Source: a virus. From it: 48,995 nucleotides of DNA. The DNA is taken from the IMG/VR virus record IMGVR_UViG_3300030104_004070, positions 1 to 48,995 of that record, one strand, 5' to 3'. Made by a program: the position numbers and the translations under genes. Below the pieces are notes generated by a model. That model was not told the origin of the DNA. It was given only the letters and a program-made list of their open reading frames with translations, and ran no database searches. Of the stretch, positions 1 through 6,706 are shown in pieces. Every line of letters begins with the position of its first letter. The stretch's first letter is position 1.

Positions 1-578
1 AGGATATTGTGTTCTGCTTGGAATACAAGCATGAAGTTAAAAGTACCAGAAATACCAAGAGGCATACCATCGCTGAAGCTACCTTGACCGAAAGGATAAA
101 CAAGGAATACTGCGGATGCTGCTGCAACAGGTGCAGAGTATGCTACGCAGATCCAGGGGCGCATGCCCAGTCTGTAGGAAAGTTCCCACTCACGTCCCAT
201 GTAGCAGAAGATGCCAATGAGGAAGTGGAAGACTACCAGCTGGTAAGGACCACCATTGTACAGCCACTCATCGAGTGATGCGGCTTCCCAAATGGGATAG
301 AAGTGAAGACCAATTGCGTTGGAAGAGGGGACAACAGCACCAGAGATGATGTTGTTACCGTAGAGAAGTGAACCAGCGACTGGCTCACGGATTCCGTCGA
401 TGTCCACAGGAGGAGCAGCGACAAACGCAGTGATGAAGCATACGGTTGCTGCCAACAGAGTTGGGATCATCAGCACACCGAACCAACCGACATAGAGGCG
501 GTTATTGGTAGAAGTTACCCACTGGCAAAATTGTTCCCAGATGGATGATTGTGTTTGTTGTCTTGAAAGTGTTGTCAT
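1..578 (-). CDS. psbA: Photosystem II reaction-centre protein D1, 5' part
   Basis: The translated 192 residues are a near-canonical D1 N-terminal half, running off the window edge just after His190. Visible landmarks in D1 numbering are Tyr161 (redox-active TyrZ), Asp170 (manganese ligand) and His190. Residue 130 is Glu (MGRE), the residue associated with high-light D1 forms rather than the low-light Gln. D1 sits in the thylakoid membrane, carries the PSII electron-transfer cofactors and is damaged fast in light. Phage copies are known to replace host D1 during infection. The start is the ATG at 578, giving [10 protein letters not shown]. The gene diverges from the plus-strand gene at 853. 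No intron is seen in the visible part; the 3' half is not in the window. Confidence 0.98.
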   Translation of the reverse strand, partial: MTTLSRQQTQSSIWEQFCQWVTSTNNRLYVGWFGVLMIPTLLAATVCFITAFVAAPPVDIDGIREPVAGSLLYGNNIISGAVVPSSNAIGLHFYPIWEAASLDEWLYNGGPYQLVVFHFLIGIFCYMGREWELSYRLGMRPWICVAYSAPVAAASAVFLVYPFGQGSFSDGMPLGISGTFNFMLVFQAEHNI

Positions 579-731
579 TTGAAAAAGGGTTAAGTAGTAG
601 TGCGGGGTGGCACTGAGTAAAATATTCCAACTCTACCCTCCAGAGTTGGTATGAAGGACTGTTGTTTAATGACGCTGTTTAGTCCTGGTAAGGCGTCGGA
701 TGAATGGTGAGGAAACCCTCACCCGTCCATG
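579..731 (-). promoter_or_regulatory. Structured psbA 5' leader with three hairpins
   Basis: Between the psbA promoter and its ATG lie about 150 non-coding bases with three inverted repeats. They are CCAACTCT/AGAGTTGG at 627-649 (8 bp stem, 7-base loop), GACGC/GCGTC around 671-697, and GGTGAGG/CCTCACC at 706-723 (7 bp stem, 4-base loop). None is followed by a T tract on the minus strand, so they look like mRNA leader structure rather than terminators. A role in psbA mRNA stability or translation is an inference. Confidence 0.5.
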
Positions 732-765
732 TATTTATATTAAGTCATCTTTGCGAATCCGTCAA
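732..765 (-). promoter_or_regulatory. Overlapping sigma-70-like and late promoter of psbA
   Basis: On the minus strand a -35 TTGACG (760-765) is followed after 17 bases by TAATAT (737-742). The T4-type late motif TATAAATA (732-739) overlaps that -10. Both would drive psbA through the structured leader, so psbA may be transcribed both early by host RNA polymerase and late by the phage-modified polymerase. Confidence 0.6.
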
Positions 766-819
766 CCCCCCGTCGTGTATCATATGAACATGGGAGGGGC
801 ATATGAAAGAAACAAGTCT

Positions 820-830
820 CTAAATAAATA
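820..830 (+). promoter_or_regulatory. Late promoter for the plus-strand gene trio
   Basis: CTAAATAAATA reads on the plus strand 22 bases before the ATG at 853. It contains AATAAATA, matching the NATAAATA late-promoter form of T4-like cyanophages. The spacing to the start codon is close to that of the other late promoters in the window. Confidence 0.6.
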
Positions 831-852
831 CACACCTAACGAGTGATTAGTA

Positions 853-1347
853 ATGCGAAGACTTCTTCCATTAGTAATGATTTTGATGGCAGCCCCTGCG
901 GCACATGCAGGTGGGCTGGTTCATAAAATGAGTTCGAGTGTTCAGTTAACTGTAGATTCCGCAAGAACCACTGCGACTAGACTGGGTTCCCAATACAGTA
1001 TTTCTGGATCAAACGTAAACACTACAGACGGAACCACGGCAGGAACCATCTCTGCTGGAACAATCACCAGCGGCGTCATGGCTCCTGGTACAATTTCCGC
1101 TACTCAAAAAACTGCTGGAGAAGCATTCTCCTTTAGTTCCTCTTACATTCAAGGCGATGCAGTCCCAACTTCAGCTGCTTCTGTAGGTGCTGTTGGTAAC
1201 TTTTCCAGTCAGACTTCTTATGCTGCTGGAGTTGCTGGTGATCTGGCAGGTACTATTGCAACTGACGGTGGTATCGCAATCACGGCTGGTGGAGCTGGTT
1301 CTACTGCCGTCGGCCAATTTGTTTCCGAAATCACGGTTATCGACTAA
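853..1347 (+). CDS. Exported Ser/Thr/Gly/Ala-rich protein, probably virion-related
   Basis: The 164-residue product begins with a clear signal peptide: basic MRR, a hydrophobic stretch to about residue 17, and cleavage likely after AHA near residue 19. The mature part is low complexity, with many GTIS/TAGT-type turns, almost no Lys or Arg, and no cysteine, as in beta-rich extracellular or structural proteins. I do not recognise a domain. It is the first of three coupled plus-strand genes; its TAA overlaps the next ATG by one base (TAATG at 1345-1349). A late promoter just upstream suggests expression with structural genes. A real gene is near certain; the function is unknown. Confidence 0.85.
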   Translation: MRRLLPLVMILMAAPAAHAGGLVHKMSSSVQLTVDSARTTATRLGSQYSISGSNVNTTDGTTAGTISAGTITSGVMAPGTISATQKTAGEAFSFSSSYIQGDAVPTSAASVGAVGNFSSQTSYAAGVAGDLAGTIATDGGIAITAGGAGSTAVGQFVSEITVID

Positions 1348-1817
1348 TGAATAAACTACAAGCACCAATCGGTCTCGGATTGGTTCTTGGAGTTCTTCAC
1401 GCACTGACCCAAAGTGCTTGGTCAGTCCCGGTAGTCCCGAATTTTACTCAGGGCTCAATGACTAGCCACACTGAAACGACTTCAAAACAAACTGAGACAA
1501 TTAACTCTATAGACTATGCAACAGGATGGCAATATTCAGTTTCGGGGACAAACGTTTCCAACAACGGAGCGTCACTGCTTCCCCCAACAGTAACAAACAG
1601 TGTGAACGTGACTCCATTAGGAGGAATCGAAGGACAAGTTACAAGTTCCGCAACTGGAATAGACTTCAGCAATTCCAATTTCACAATCACAAATCCAGGA
1701 GCGGCATTCCAGTTTACAAGCACCTACCAGGGGCCTGGAATGACAAATCAAACTGTGATCCAAAGGGTCACGGAGGTTACCAGCGTAACCGACACAACAA
1801 GTATCTTTACCCAATAA
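1347..1817 (+). CDS. Exported Thr/Ser/Asn-rich protein
   Basis: The 156-residue product has an N-terminal hydrophobic segment (residues about 7-25) that looks like a signal peptide ending near SAWS. The rest is a polar, Thr/Ser/Asn-rich chain without cysteine and with few charges. Composition and style match the product of the gene before it, so the two probably work together, perhaps as a surface or fibre-associated pair. The ATG at 1347 overlaps the preceding stop (TAATG), indicating coupled translation. Its own stop at 1815-1817 overlaps the likely start of the third gene. I do not recognise a family. Confidence 0.82.
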   Translation: MNKLQAPIGLGLVLGVLHALTQSAWSVPVVPNFTQGSMTSHTETTSKQTETINSIDYATGWQYSVSGTNVSNNGASLLPPTVTNSVNVTPLGGIEGQVTSSATGIDFSNSNFTITNPGAAFQFTSTYQGPGMTNQTVIQRVTEVTSVTDTTSIFTQ

Positions 1818-2845
1818 AAGCATTATGCCTAATAAACCTTTTAAACCCTGTGGGTGCGATAGCTGCGGATGTGGGGGGAGTAAGCGCAACAGCAAACCCG
1901 ATAGCAAATAGTTCTGGTTCAGTAACTAACCAGGCCATTCAGGTTCTTCAGGGACCTTACATAACCAACACATATGGAGGAGGTATCAGTTGCCAAGGGC
2001 CTACTGCAAACTTCACTCCATATATTACTCATGCACGTAATGATAAAGATCCCTTTGAAACTCATTACTTTGAACCTCAATATGATAATAGAGACTTTCA
2101 AGGTCGAATGGTAGAGGTTACCAAAAATGTGAAAAACTGGCCATGGGAAACTTGGTATGATAATAGAACTTACACCAATGCAGATGGTGATGAGGTAAGA
2201 GCATATGAAGATGGTCAAGATATGACCATTACTGTCATGGAAATGCAAGGTGATGGTGTTCCTGATAATCCAGGATCACAACTCTGGCAGAAACCAGTGA
2301 GAACTGGAATGACTAGAAACAGCAGCACGAGTGTTGGATTGTCTGCAACACTTTCTTTGCCTCTTGATAATAGTCTACAAGATCAATGTAAAGAAGCAGC
2401 AGCAACACAAATTGCTTTACAGGGTCAGATGCTTGCCAATAAACGATTAGACTTTGAGTTAGCCAGACTCAAGAATTGTGGAGAATTACTGCAAAAGGGA
2501 ATTGCTTTCCATCCACGTAGTCCTTATGCGAAAGTATGTGGCGATGTGGTGGTGATGAATAAAAATGCTATTGCACCACACATTCATTCTATTCCTTCTA
2601 CTTCTCCTGCTCCTGCTCCTGCCCCTACTTCTTCAAAGGTCGAACAGAGCGCAGCGCCTTCACAGCCTGATTCCTCTGCCGCTGTTCAGCAATCCGCTCC
2701 GCCGCCGATTGCGGCGGGATCTTCTTACCCCGTAAGGCGGCAACCTTCTTCAGGACTTTCTTCACAACAGGTTTCACCACTTTTAACAGAAGGTCAGCAA
2801 GAGGTTTTGCGAGCAGTGCCGATGAGGTTGCCACGACAGCGATAG
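1814..2845 (+). CDS. Exported protein with Pro/Ala/Ser-rich tail; start codon unusual
   Basis: The open frame encodes a signal-like stretch (IKALCLINLL, then GAIAAD), a folded-looking middle with YGGG and Tyr/Trp-rich acidic segments and a few cysteines, then from about residue 260 a Pro/Ala/Ser-rich low-complexity tail. No ATG, GTG or TTG precedes the signal-like part: the nearest candidate there is ATA at 1814, which overlaps the previous stop as ATAA. The first normal candidate in frame is GTG at 1850, which would remove most of the hydrophobic segment. From ATA the product is 343 residues. The last 221 bases overlap the minus-strand gene at 2625. The function is unknown, probably exported or virion-associated. 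Confidence 0.75.
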   Translation: MKALCLINLLNPVGAIAADVGGVSATANPIANSSGSVTNQAIQVLQGPYITNTYGGGISCQGPTANFTPYITHARNDKDPFETHYFEPQYDNRDFQGRMVEVTKNVKNWPWETWYDNRTYTNADGDEVRAYEDGQDMTITVMEMQGDGVPDNPGSQLWQKPVRTGMTRNSSTSVGLSATLSLPLDNSLQDQCKEAAATQIALQGQMLANKRLDFELARLKNCGELLQKGIAFHPRSPYAKVCGDVVVMNKNAIAPHIHSIPSTSPAPAPAPTSSKVEQSAAPSQPDSSAAVQQSAPPPIAAGSSYPVRRQPSSGLSSQQVSPLLTEGQQEVLRAVPMRLPRQR

Positions 2846-2945
2846 ACGCAGTTGTAGTTACCATACCTGCTGAAGGTATATTCTGAACAATCTGGTCGGG
2901 AATAGATAACTCCTCAAACACAGGGAGACATTCTTTCCCGACCAT
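2625..2945 (-). CDS. Small basic protein with hydrophobic middle
   Basis: The 106-residue product has a Thr/Ala/Val-rich hydrophobic segment (about residues 28-50) followed by a strongly basic region (VVKPVVKKVLKKVAALRGKK) and an Arg-rich C terminus. This pattern suits a membrane-associated protein with a positive cytoplasmic or lumenal tail. I do not recognise the family. It starts just after the stop of the upstream minus gene (2947) and its 3' end lies antisense to the C-terminal coding part of the plus-strand gene for 221 bases. Both frames look protein-like, so the overlap seems real. Confidence 0.65.
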   Translation of the reverse strand: MVGKECLPVFEELSIPDQIVQNIPSAGMVTTTASIAVVATSSALLAKPLADLLLKVVKPVVKKVLKKVAALRGKKIPPQSAAERIAEQRQRNQAVKALRSVRPLKK

Positions 2946-2946
2946 T

Positions 2947-3261
2947 TCATATGCAGTAATTTTTTTGTGTTATATCTAACTTATTCGCATCATAATCAAT
3001 AGGATAATAAGTGGGTGTTCCTGCATCACACAGGGTCATAGTACCCTTATCATCCTCATTTCTTAAATTTGTATTTTCATTGCTGTCTTTATGTGCAGTA
3101 ACGCAACCAGGAATATTAACAATAGGAGTTCCAATTTGTGTAGTGACTGGCGGCACGGTAGGAAGTGCCATTGGTGGATCTGATGACATCCACTTAGGGA
3201 CTTCTGGAATGTTTACATCACGTATTCTCAAATTATTGAGACGAATTTCAGGGATTGGCAT
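2947..3261 (-). CDS. Small Pro/Asp/Asn-rich protein of unknown function
   Basis: The 104-residue product is rich in Pro, Asp, Asn and Ile, with PIPEIRLNNLRIRDVNIPEV at its start and three cysteines in the C-terminal half. There is no signal peptide or membrane segment. Its start overlaps the stop of the upstream gene by one base (both use 3261), so it is translated in a chain with the 188-residue membrane protein. The repeated PxIxIP-type phrases also occur in that neighbour (VPTINIPHG), which hints at a shared partner. No family recognised. Confidence 0.7.
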   Translation of the reverse strand: MPIPEIRLNNLRIRDVNIPEVPKWMSSDPPMALPTVPPVTTQIGTPIVNIPGCVTAHKDSNENTNLRNEDDKGTMTLCDAGTPTYYPIDYDANKLDITQKNYCI

Positions 3262-3827
3262 TAGCAGTCATTAAATACTTGTCCTACTTGAGAACCTGCT
3301 TCGGATCCGATCTTTTGACCTAAAAGCAGTGCCCATCCACCAGCTAACCAACCGACGTATGGGATACTAGCAACAGCGGGGACAGCAACACCAGCAGCAA
3401 TAGCACTACCGGCCATCGCACCTTGTGATCGTGCGCCAGCGTCCGCCACTATGCACTCTACGCTTACACCTCCGCCCTTTCCCACTTCACCTATTTCACC
3501 TCCCCCTATATTACGGGTTCCTTGTCTAGTGTATTGATCCCGACGATACTCTGATCTTTGCTCCGTTCCACCACCGAACCACCCTCTCCTCTCTTTATCA
3601 AGATCAAGTGATCTTTCTGATTCTAAGACTCTGGGATCATCTGCATGATACTGAATACTATATCCATCTTTTCCTGCTTCTATCTTATAGGAAGAATATG
3701 GACCGTGGGGAATATTAATTGTAGGAACTTCAAGTTTTGGCTGCCTAATCACATATCCTAATAATCCGATATGTGCTACGGCAACTAAACTACCAAGAGA
3801 AATAGCAGCAATTTTAATTTTATCCAT
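3261..3827 (-). CDS. Membrane-anchored Gly-rich protein
   Basis: The 188-residue product has an N-terminal membrane anchor (about residues 5-28), a polar middle with many Arg, Asp and Gly, and a C-terminal Gly/Ala-rich hydrophobic domain (about 130-185) with GSAIAAGVAVPAVASIPYVG, recalling glycine-zipper segments that insert in or span membranes. Cysteines at the Gly-rich boundary and the very C terminus could pair. It follows the small membrane protein at 3830 by two bases. Function unknown; a membrane-active or virion-associated role is only inference. Confidence 0.75.
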   Translation of the reverse strand: MDKIKIAAISLGSLVAVAHIGLLGYVIRQPKLEVPTINIPHGPYSSYKIEAGKDGYSIQYHADDPRVLESERSLDLDKERRGWFGGGTEQRSEYRRDQYTRQGTRNIGGGEIGEVGKGGGVSVECIVADAGARSQGAMAGSAIAAGVAVPAVASIPYVGWLAGGWALLLGQKIGSEAGSQVGQVFNDC

Positions 3828-3829
3828 GG

Positions 3830-4087
3830 TTAGAATGGCATAGCGGGACCTGTTGTCTTAGGCAGGGAAGGAATAGCACCACCAGTAGCACCAGGAAGTT
3901 CTGGCATCGCTGAATCCATCATTCCAGGAAGTGCTCCTGTTACACCATCAAGTGCTGCCTTAGTAACTTGTTGTTTAACACCTTCTATAATCGCATCTTT
4001 TTGGAGATAGGCATACGTTCCACCTCCGATGATGCCCGAGACACCAACAAAAGATAAAATTGATAGTACGTTAATAATTTTTTGCAT
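3830..4087 (-). CDS. Small single-pass membrane protein with Pro/Met-rich tail
   Basis: The 85-residue product has one N-terminal transmembrane helix (about residues 5-27, with GVSGIIGGG) and a periplasm-facing-type tail rich in Pro, Gly, Met and Ala with repeated LPxxTGxA/LPGxTGGA phrases. The start at 4087 follows the nuclease stop by a few bases, within the same chain of minus genes. No family recognised. Confidence 0.7.
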   Translation of the reverse strand: MQKIINVLSILSFVGVSGIIGGGTYAYLQKDAIIEGVKQQVTKAALDGVTGALPGMMDSAMPELPGATGGAIPSLPKTTGPAMPF

Positions 4088-4091
4088 TGGT

Positions 4092-4553
4092 TTACTCCAC
4101 TAATGTTCCGTGTGCTCTACGAATTTCACGAAGTGCTTCAAGGTTCATGTCTTTGGTTCCACCATCATATGCGTGAGCATATCCCTCTGCGATCATTTGC
4201 TCGTTGAGGGACACCTCTGCGTCCCCAATGTATAACCAGCCCAGAAGACGACCATATTTCCCGACGCCACCAACAAGTTCAGTCCTAACAGACAACTCAT
4301 CGTCACCACATATAGCACCTTCCAACTTTTCTTTGAGCCAGTTGGTTGCGTCGATTCCAAGTGCCTTCTCCTCTAAGTTTTTAGTTCTTTTTTCAGGGGT
4401 ATCAACTCCTGCAACTCTAACTCTTTCTTTTTTATATAAATCAAAACCGAGGTCAATGGTGACATCAATTGTGTCGCCATCAAGCACTCGGTTAATTTCA
4501 ACTACTCGGAAGTTGTAACACGACTTCCGACTGGGTGGAACCATAGCGCCCAT
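4092..4553 (-). CDS. Staphylococcal-nuclease-like endonuclease
   Basis: The 153-residue product carries the SNase fold signature. Asp25 and Asp27 (DGDTID), Arg46, Asp51 and Glu54 (RVAGVDTPE) and Arg102 (KYGRLLG) match the calcium-binding and catalytic residues of staphylococcal nuclease, so the enzyme is probably active on DNA or RNA. There is no signal peptide, so it would act in the cytoplasm, for example in host DNA breakdown. The start at 4553 was chosen because AAGGAGAT stands just upstream; an ATG at 4571 is also in frame. Its 5' end overlaps the coiled-coil gene at 4498 by 56 bases. Confidence 0.88.
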   Translation of the reverse strand: MGAMVPPSRKSCYNFRVVEINRVLDGDTIDVTIDLGFDLYKKERVRVAGVDTPEKRTKNLEEKALGIDATNWLKEKLEGAICGDDELSVRTELVGGVGKYGRLLGWLYIGDAEVSLNEQMIAEGYAHAYDGGTKDMNLEALREIRRAHGTLVE

Positions 4554-4764
4554 GATTGATCTCCTTTGCATCTACTGCTGTTGCTATACCGATTAATGTA
4601 ATGGCAGCAGTTATGACGGCACCGGCACCCCATACCCACTTTTCTAATTTACGAATTCTTTCACGAAGTTCTTCTGAAAGTTTTTCAGCATCCTCAATGC
4701 GATGCACCAGGAGTGCTATCTGCTGGTCCTGATCCGCATCCTTTTGGTTGATCTGATCCGCCAT
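4498..4764 (-). CDS. Coiled-coil membrane protein
   Basis: The 88-residue product has an N-terminal coiled coil (about residues 10-45, QQIALLVHRIEDAEKLSEEL) leading into a transmembrane helix (about 47-68) and a short tail. It resembles small phage proteins that place a coiled coil on one side of the inner membrane; a similar architecture appears at 39514. It overlaps the upstream gene by about 70 bases and the nuclease gene by 56 bases, so three genes are packed into shared sequence. Function unknown. Confidence 0.65.
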   Translation of the reverse strand: MADQINQKDADQDQQIALLVHRIEDAEKLSEELRERIRKLEKWVWGAGAVITAAITLIGIATAVDAKEINHGRYGSTQSEVVLQLPSS

Positions 4765-4900
4765 CGTTCAATTCATCAAAAGCCATACGCATTATATAGA
4801 CAATATAGTACGTGACACCAGCTAAAAGTATAATTAGGGCGATAATTACACTCCACACAGGGTCATTTGGATTTTCTAAAGGGCGGAGAAGTAGTTCCAT
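4694..4900 (-). CDS. Small membrane protein after ferredoxin
   Basis: The 68-residue product begins [10 protein letters not shown], has one strong transmembrane helix (about residues 15-38, SVIIALIILLAGVTYYIVYI) and a polar Gly/Ser/Asp-rich tail. The ATG at 4900 overlaps the ferredoxin stop by one base (TAATG), which decides this start against a longer in-frame one at 4939. Translational coupling to ferredoxin suggests related expression. No family recognised. Confidence 0.7.
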   Translation of the reverse strand: MELLLRPLENPNDPVWSVIIALIILLAGVTYYIVYIMRMAFDELNDGGSDQPKGCGSGPADSTPGASH

Positions 4901-5193
4901 TAATAAAGTTCTTCCTCTGCCTCTGCTTGAATTACACAATCACTAGTGGGATAGGACACACACAGTAACGCAAACCCTGCTTCAATTTGATCATCATCCA
5001 GGAATGATTGGTCCTCCTGGTTTAGAGTTCCCTCTAATATCCTACCCGCACAACTTGAGCAGGCTCCAGCACGGCATGAGTAAGGGGCATCAATAAATGC
5101 CTCATCAGCCGCATCTAGTAGATATGTATCCTCTTTACACGGAAAAACATTTTCCGTACCATCAGGAAATTTAAAGGTAATATTGAATGGCAT
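4900..5193 (-). CDS. petF: Plant-type [2Fe-2S] ferredoxin
   Basis: The 97-residue product has the plant and cyanobacterial ferredoxin signature: Cys40, Cys45 and Cys48 (CRAGACSSC) plus Cys78 (LLCVSYP), which hold the [2Fe-2S] cluster. Length equals that of host photosynthetic ferredoxins. It carries electrons from photosystem I to soluble reductases; in a phage setting it could feed ribonucleotide reduction or bilin enzymes, though no bilin reductase gene is in the window. It lies five bases after plastocyanin, so the two electron carriers form an operon. Confidence 0.96.
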   Translation of the reverse strand: MPFNITFKFPDGTENVFPCKEDTYLLDAADEAFIDAPYSCRAGACSSCAGRILEGTLNQEDQSFLDDDQIEAGFALLCVSYPTSDCVIQAEAEEELY

Positions 5194-5198
5194 TCCGT

Positions 5199-5540
5199 TT
5201 ATCTTACATGAATTTTACCCATCATGCCAGCCGCATGATGATGACCACAGAAGAAATCATAATCACCCGTCTCATTAAATTTTATGTCTTGAGTTTGACC
5301 GGGACTAAAAAATAATGCTTCTCTTGATAGATCGGCACGTCCTTCCACAATGATATTGTGGGGTGGGAGCATACCATTAACAAAGTGGACAGTTTCTCCA
5401 GAATCGATTGTAATTTCATTTGGTTCAAATTGAAGATTGCCATCAGAATTCATCGAAACATCTACTGCATATGCCATTCTTGGAAGAAGTAGAATAACAA
5501 ATCCAACGACAAGAAGAATTATTGCTTGAATTATTTTCAT
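5199..5540 (-). CDS. petE: Plastocyanin
   Basis: The 113-residue precursor has a signal peptide (about residues 1-25, ending MAYA) for the thylakoid lumen, then a short mature domain of about 88 residues. The copper ligands are visible: His61 (PPHN), Cys98, His101 and Met106 (CGHHHAAGM), matching the CxxH...M pattern. It shuttles electrons from cytochrome b6f to photosystem I. The domain is somewhat shorter than the usual 97-105 residues and has an unusual HHH where hosts have EPH or similar. It is followed directly by ferredoxin. Confidence 0.95.
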   Translation of the reverse strand: MKIIQAIILLVVGFVILLLPRMAYAVDVSMNSDGNLQFEPNEITIDSGETVHFVNGMLPPHNIIVEGRADLSREALFFSPGQTQDIKFNETGDYDFFCGHHHAAGMMGKIHVR

Positions 5541-5563
5541 TTTGCGGAATGCGATTATCCTAT

Positions 5564-5770
5564 CTATGTCTTTCTCACCGATTTGTAACGAATATTTGTT
5601 TTGACTTCATGACTTACCATTTCCGACATTTCATCACAACATTTACTCCACATATCTCTTGCTCTTTCAGTTTCTTCACTATGCATATCTACGTCCCACA
5701 ATTTCTTCCACGAGTACCAGAGGTAGGTACACTCCTCTGACTTCTTCTGTAAGTGGGGTTCCCGATACAT
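5564..5770 (-). CDS. Small charged protein, unknown
   Basis: The 68-residue product is highly charged, with Trp, Cys and Met unusually frequent (WYSWKKLWDVDMHSEETERA; SKCCDEM). It has no membrane helix. Its ATG overlaps the stop of the nucleotidyltransferase gene by one base at 5770, which supports that it is translated. No family recognised. Confidence 0.65.
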   Translation of the reverse strand: MYREPHLQKKSEECTYLWYSWKKLWDVDMHSEETERARDMWSKCCDEMSEMVSHEVKTNIRYKSVRKT

Positions 5771-6231
5771 CAGATACCAAGCAATTTTCTCTGCCTTTCA
5801 AAGTATCCTTTCAAGATCCAAGAGCTGCTATTCATCTTATCGTCACCACCCACACTGAACTCAAATTGAACTCTGGGATTATTACCATACATGTCTAATT
5901 CTGGTGTGTTACCTTTCTGGCGATCTCCACCATTACAGAATACGACAGTTTCTGCGATCTCTAAGCACTTAGCAATGGCACCACATGCAGATCCTACTTC
6001 ATCATCTGGTACGGTAATCACTGCATCAACCATCTCAAGATGACGTACAATTTCAGCACGTTCAACCCAAGACAGAAAATATTGTCCTTTTTTATCAGTC
6101 AACCATTCATTAGTATTCAGTCCTACCACAAGGTAATCAGAGAAATCTTTTGCTCTCTTAAAATATGAAATATGGCCACTGTGGATAGGATCAAATCCGC
6201 CAGTGACCAAACTAATTTTCTTAAAAAACAT
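5770..6231 (-). CDS. Cytidylyltransferase-like nucleotidyltransferase
   Basis: The 153-residue product opens with the nucleotidyltransferase signature GGFDPIHSGH (His17-x-Gly-His20, the HxGH motif that binds the nucleotide triphosphate). The rest matches the compact Rossmann-like fold of RfaE/TagD-type enzymes, which join CTP or ATP to a phosphorylated sugar or alcohol. Closest in style are the heptose- or glycerol-phosphate enzymes. The canonical second motif (ISSTxxR) is replaced by MNSSSWILKG, so substrate class and activity are uncertain. It could feed the glycan genes further on. Confidence 0.85.
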   Translation of the reverse strand: MFFKKISLVTGGFDPIHSGHISYFKRAKDFSDYLVVGLNTNEWLTDKKGQYFLSWVERAEIVRHLEMVDAVITVPDDEVGSACGAIAKCLEIAETVVFCNGGDRQKGNTPELDMYGNNPRVQFEFSVGGDDKMNSSSWILKGYFERQRKLLGI

Positions 6232-6247
6232 AATGATTAAAGTTAAA

Positions 6248-6685
6248 TCACATCTTATATGTATCGTTTGGTTTATCTACCTTTAAGGTGACTGGTGCTT
6301 GCTCGATTCGGAGAGTCTGATGTGGTGCAGTTTGTGCTGCTGCTTGAATCAAACGCTCCATATCTGCTTTGGAGATACCACCTCCACCACCATTAGCACC
6401 ATTCTTCTTAGCAGTCTGGACGCCGAAGCTTGCTAAAACCCCTGTGAAGACGGAGGCGATGAAGGTGGGGTCCAGTTTCTGTTCTGGGATTCCGAGTGCA
6501 GGAGGTAGTTTAATGTACGCCAACGTGAGGATTCCACCAGACCATACAAGAATACCAAGCCTGACAAAAGTAGACAAAATTGCAAGTTGTTCTTCCTTAT
6601 CATCTGCTGCCTCTTTAATTTTACCGAGGATACCTTTCTTTTTAGGTTTCTTTTCTTCTTCAGCGGGTTTTACTTCTTCGGGCAT
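6248..6685 (-). CDS. Membrane protein with Lys/Glu-rich N terminus
   Basis: The 145-residue product has a charged N terminus (EEVKPAEEEKKPKKKGILGK), two hydrophobic helices (about residues 38-62 and 70-92), then a Gly-rich linker and a polar C-terminal part. Size and topology recall small phage holin-like proteins, but no sequence signature proves that. A late promoter (GATAAATA) lies 23 bases upstream of the ATG. It stands close to an exported HEGWH protein and a tail-lysin-like protein. Confidence 0.7.
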   Translation of the reverse strand: MPEEVKPAEEEKKPKKKGILGKIKEAADDKEEQLAILSTFVRLGILVWSGGILTLAYIKLPPALGIPEQKLDPTFIASVFTGVLASFGVQTAKKNGANGGGGGISKADMERLIQAAAQTAPHQTLRIEQAPVTLKVDKPNDTYKM

Positions 6686-6706
6686 AAGTCACCAGGAAAG
6701 GCAACT

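Noticed and set aside
233-424. Minus-strand frame of 63 codons inside psbA
   Set aside because: It lies in a wrong frame within the clearly conserved D1 coding sequence.
1-578. Group I intron in psbA
   Set aside because: The visible 192 codons are uninterrupted; the 3' half is outside the window, so nothing can be said there.
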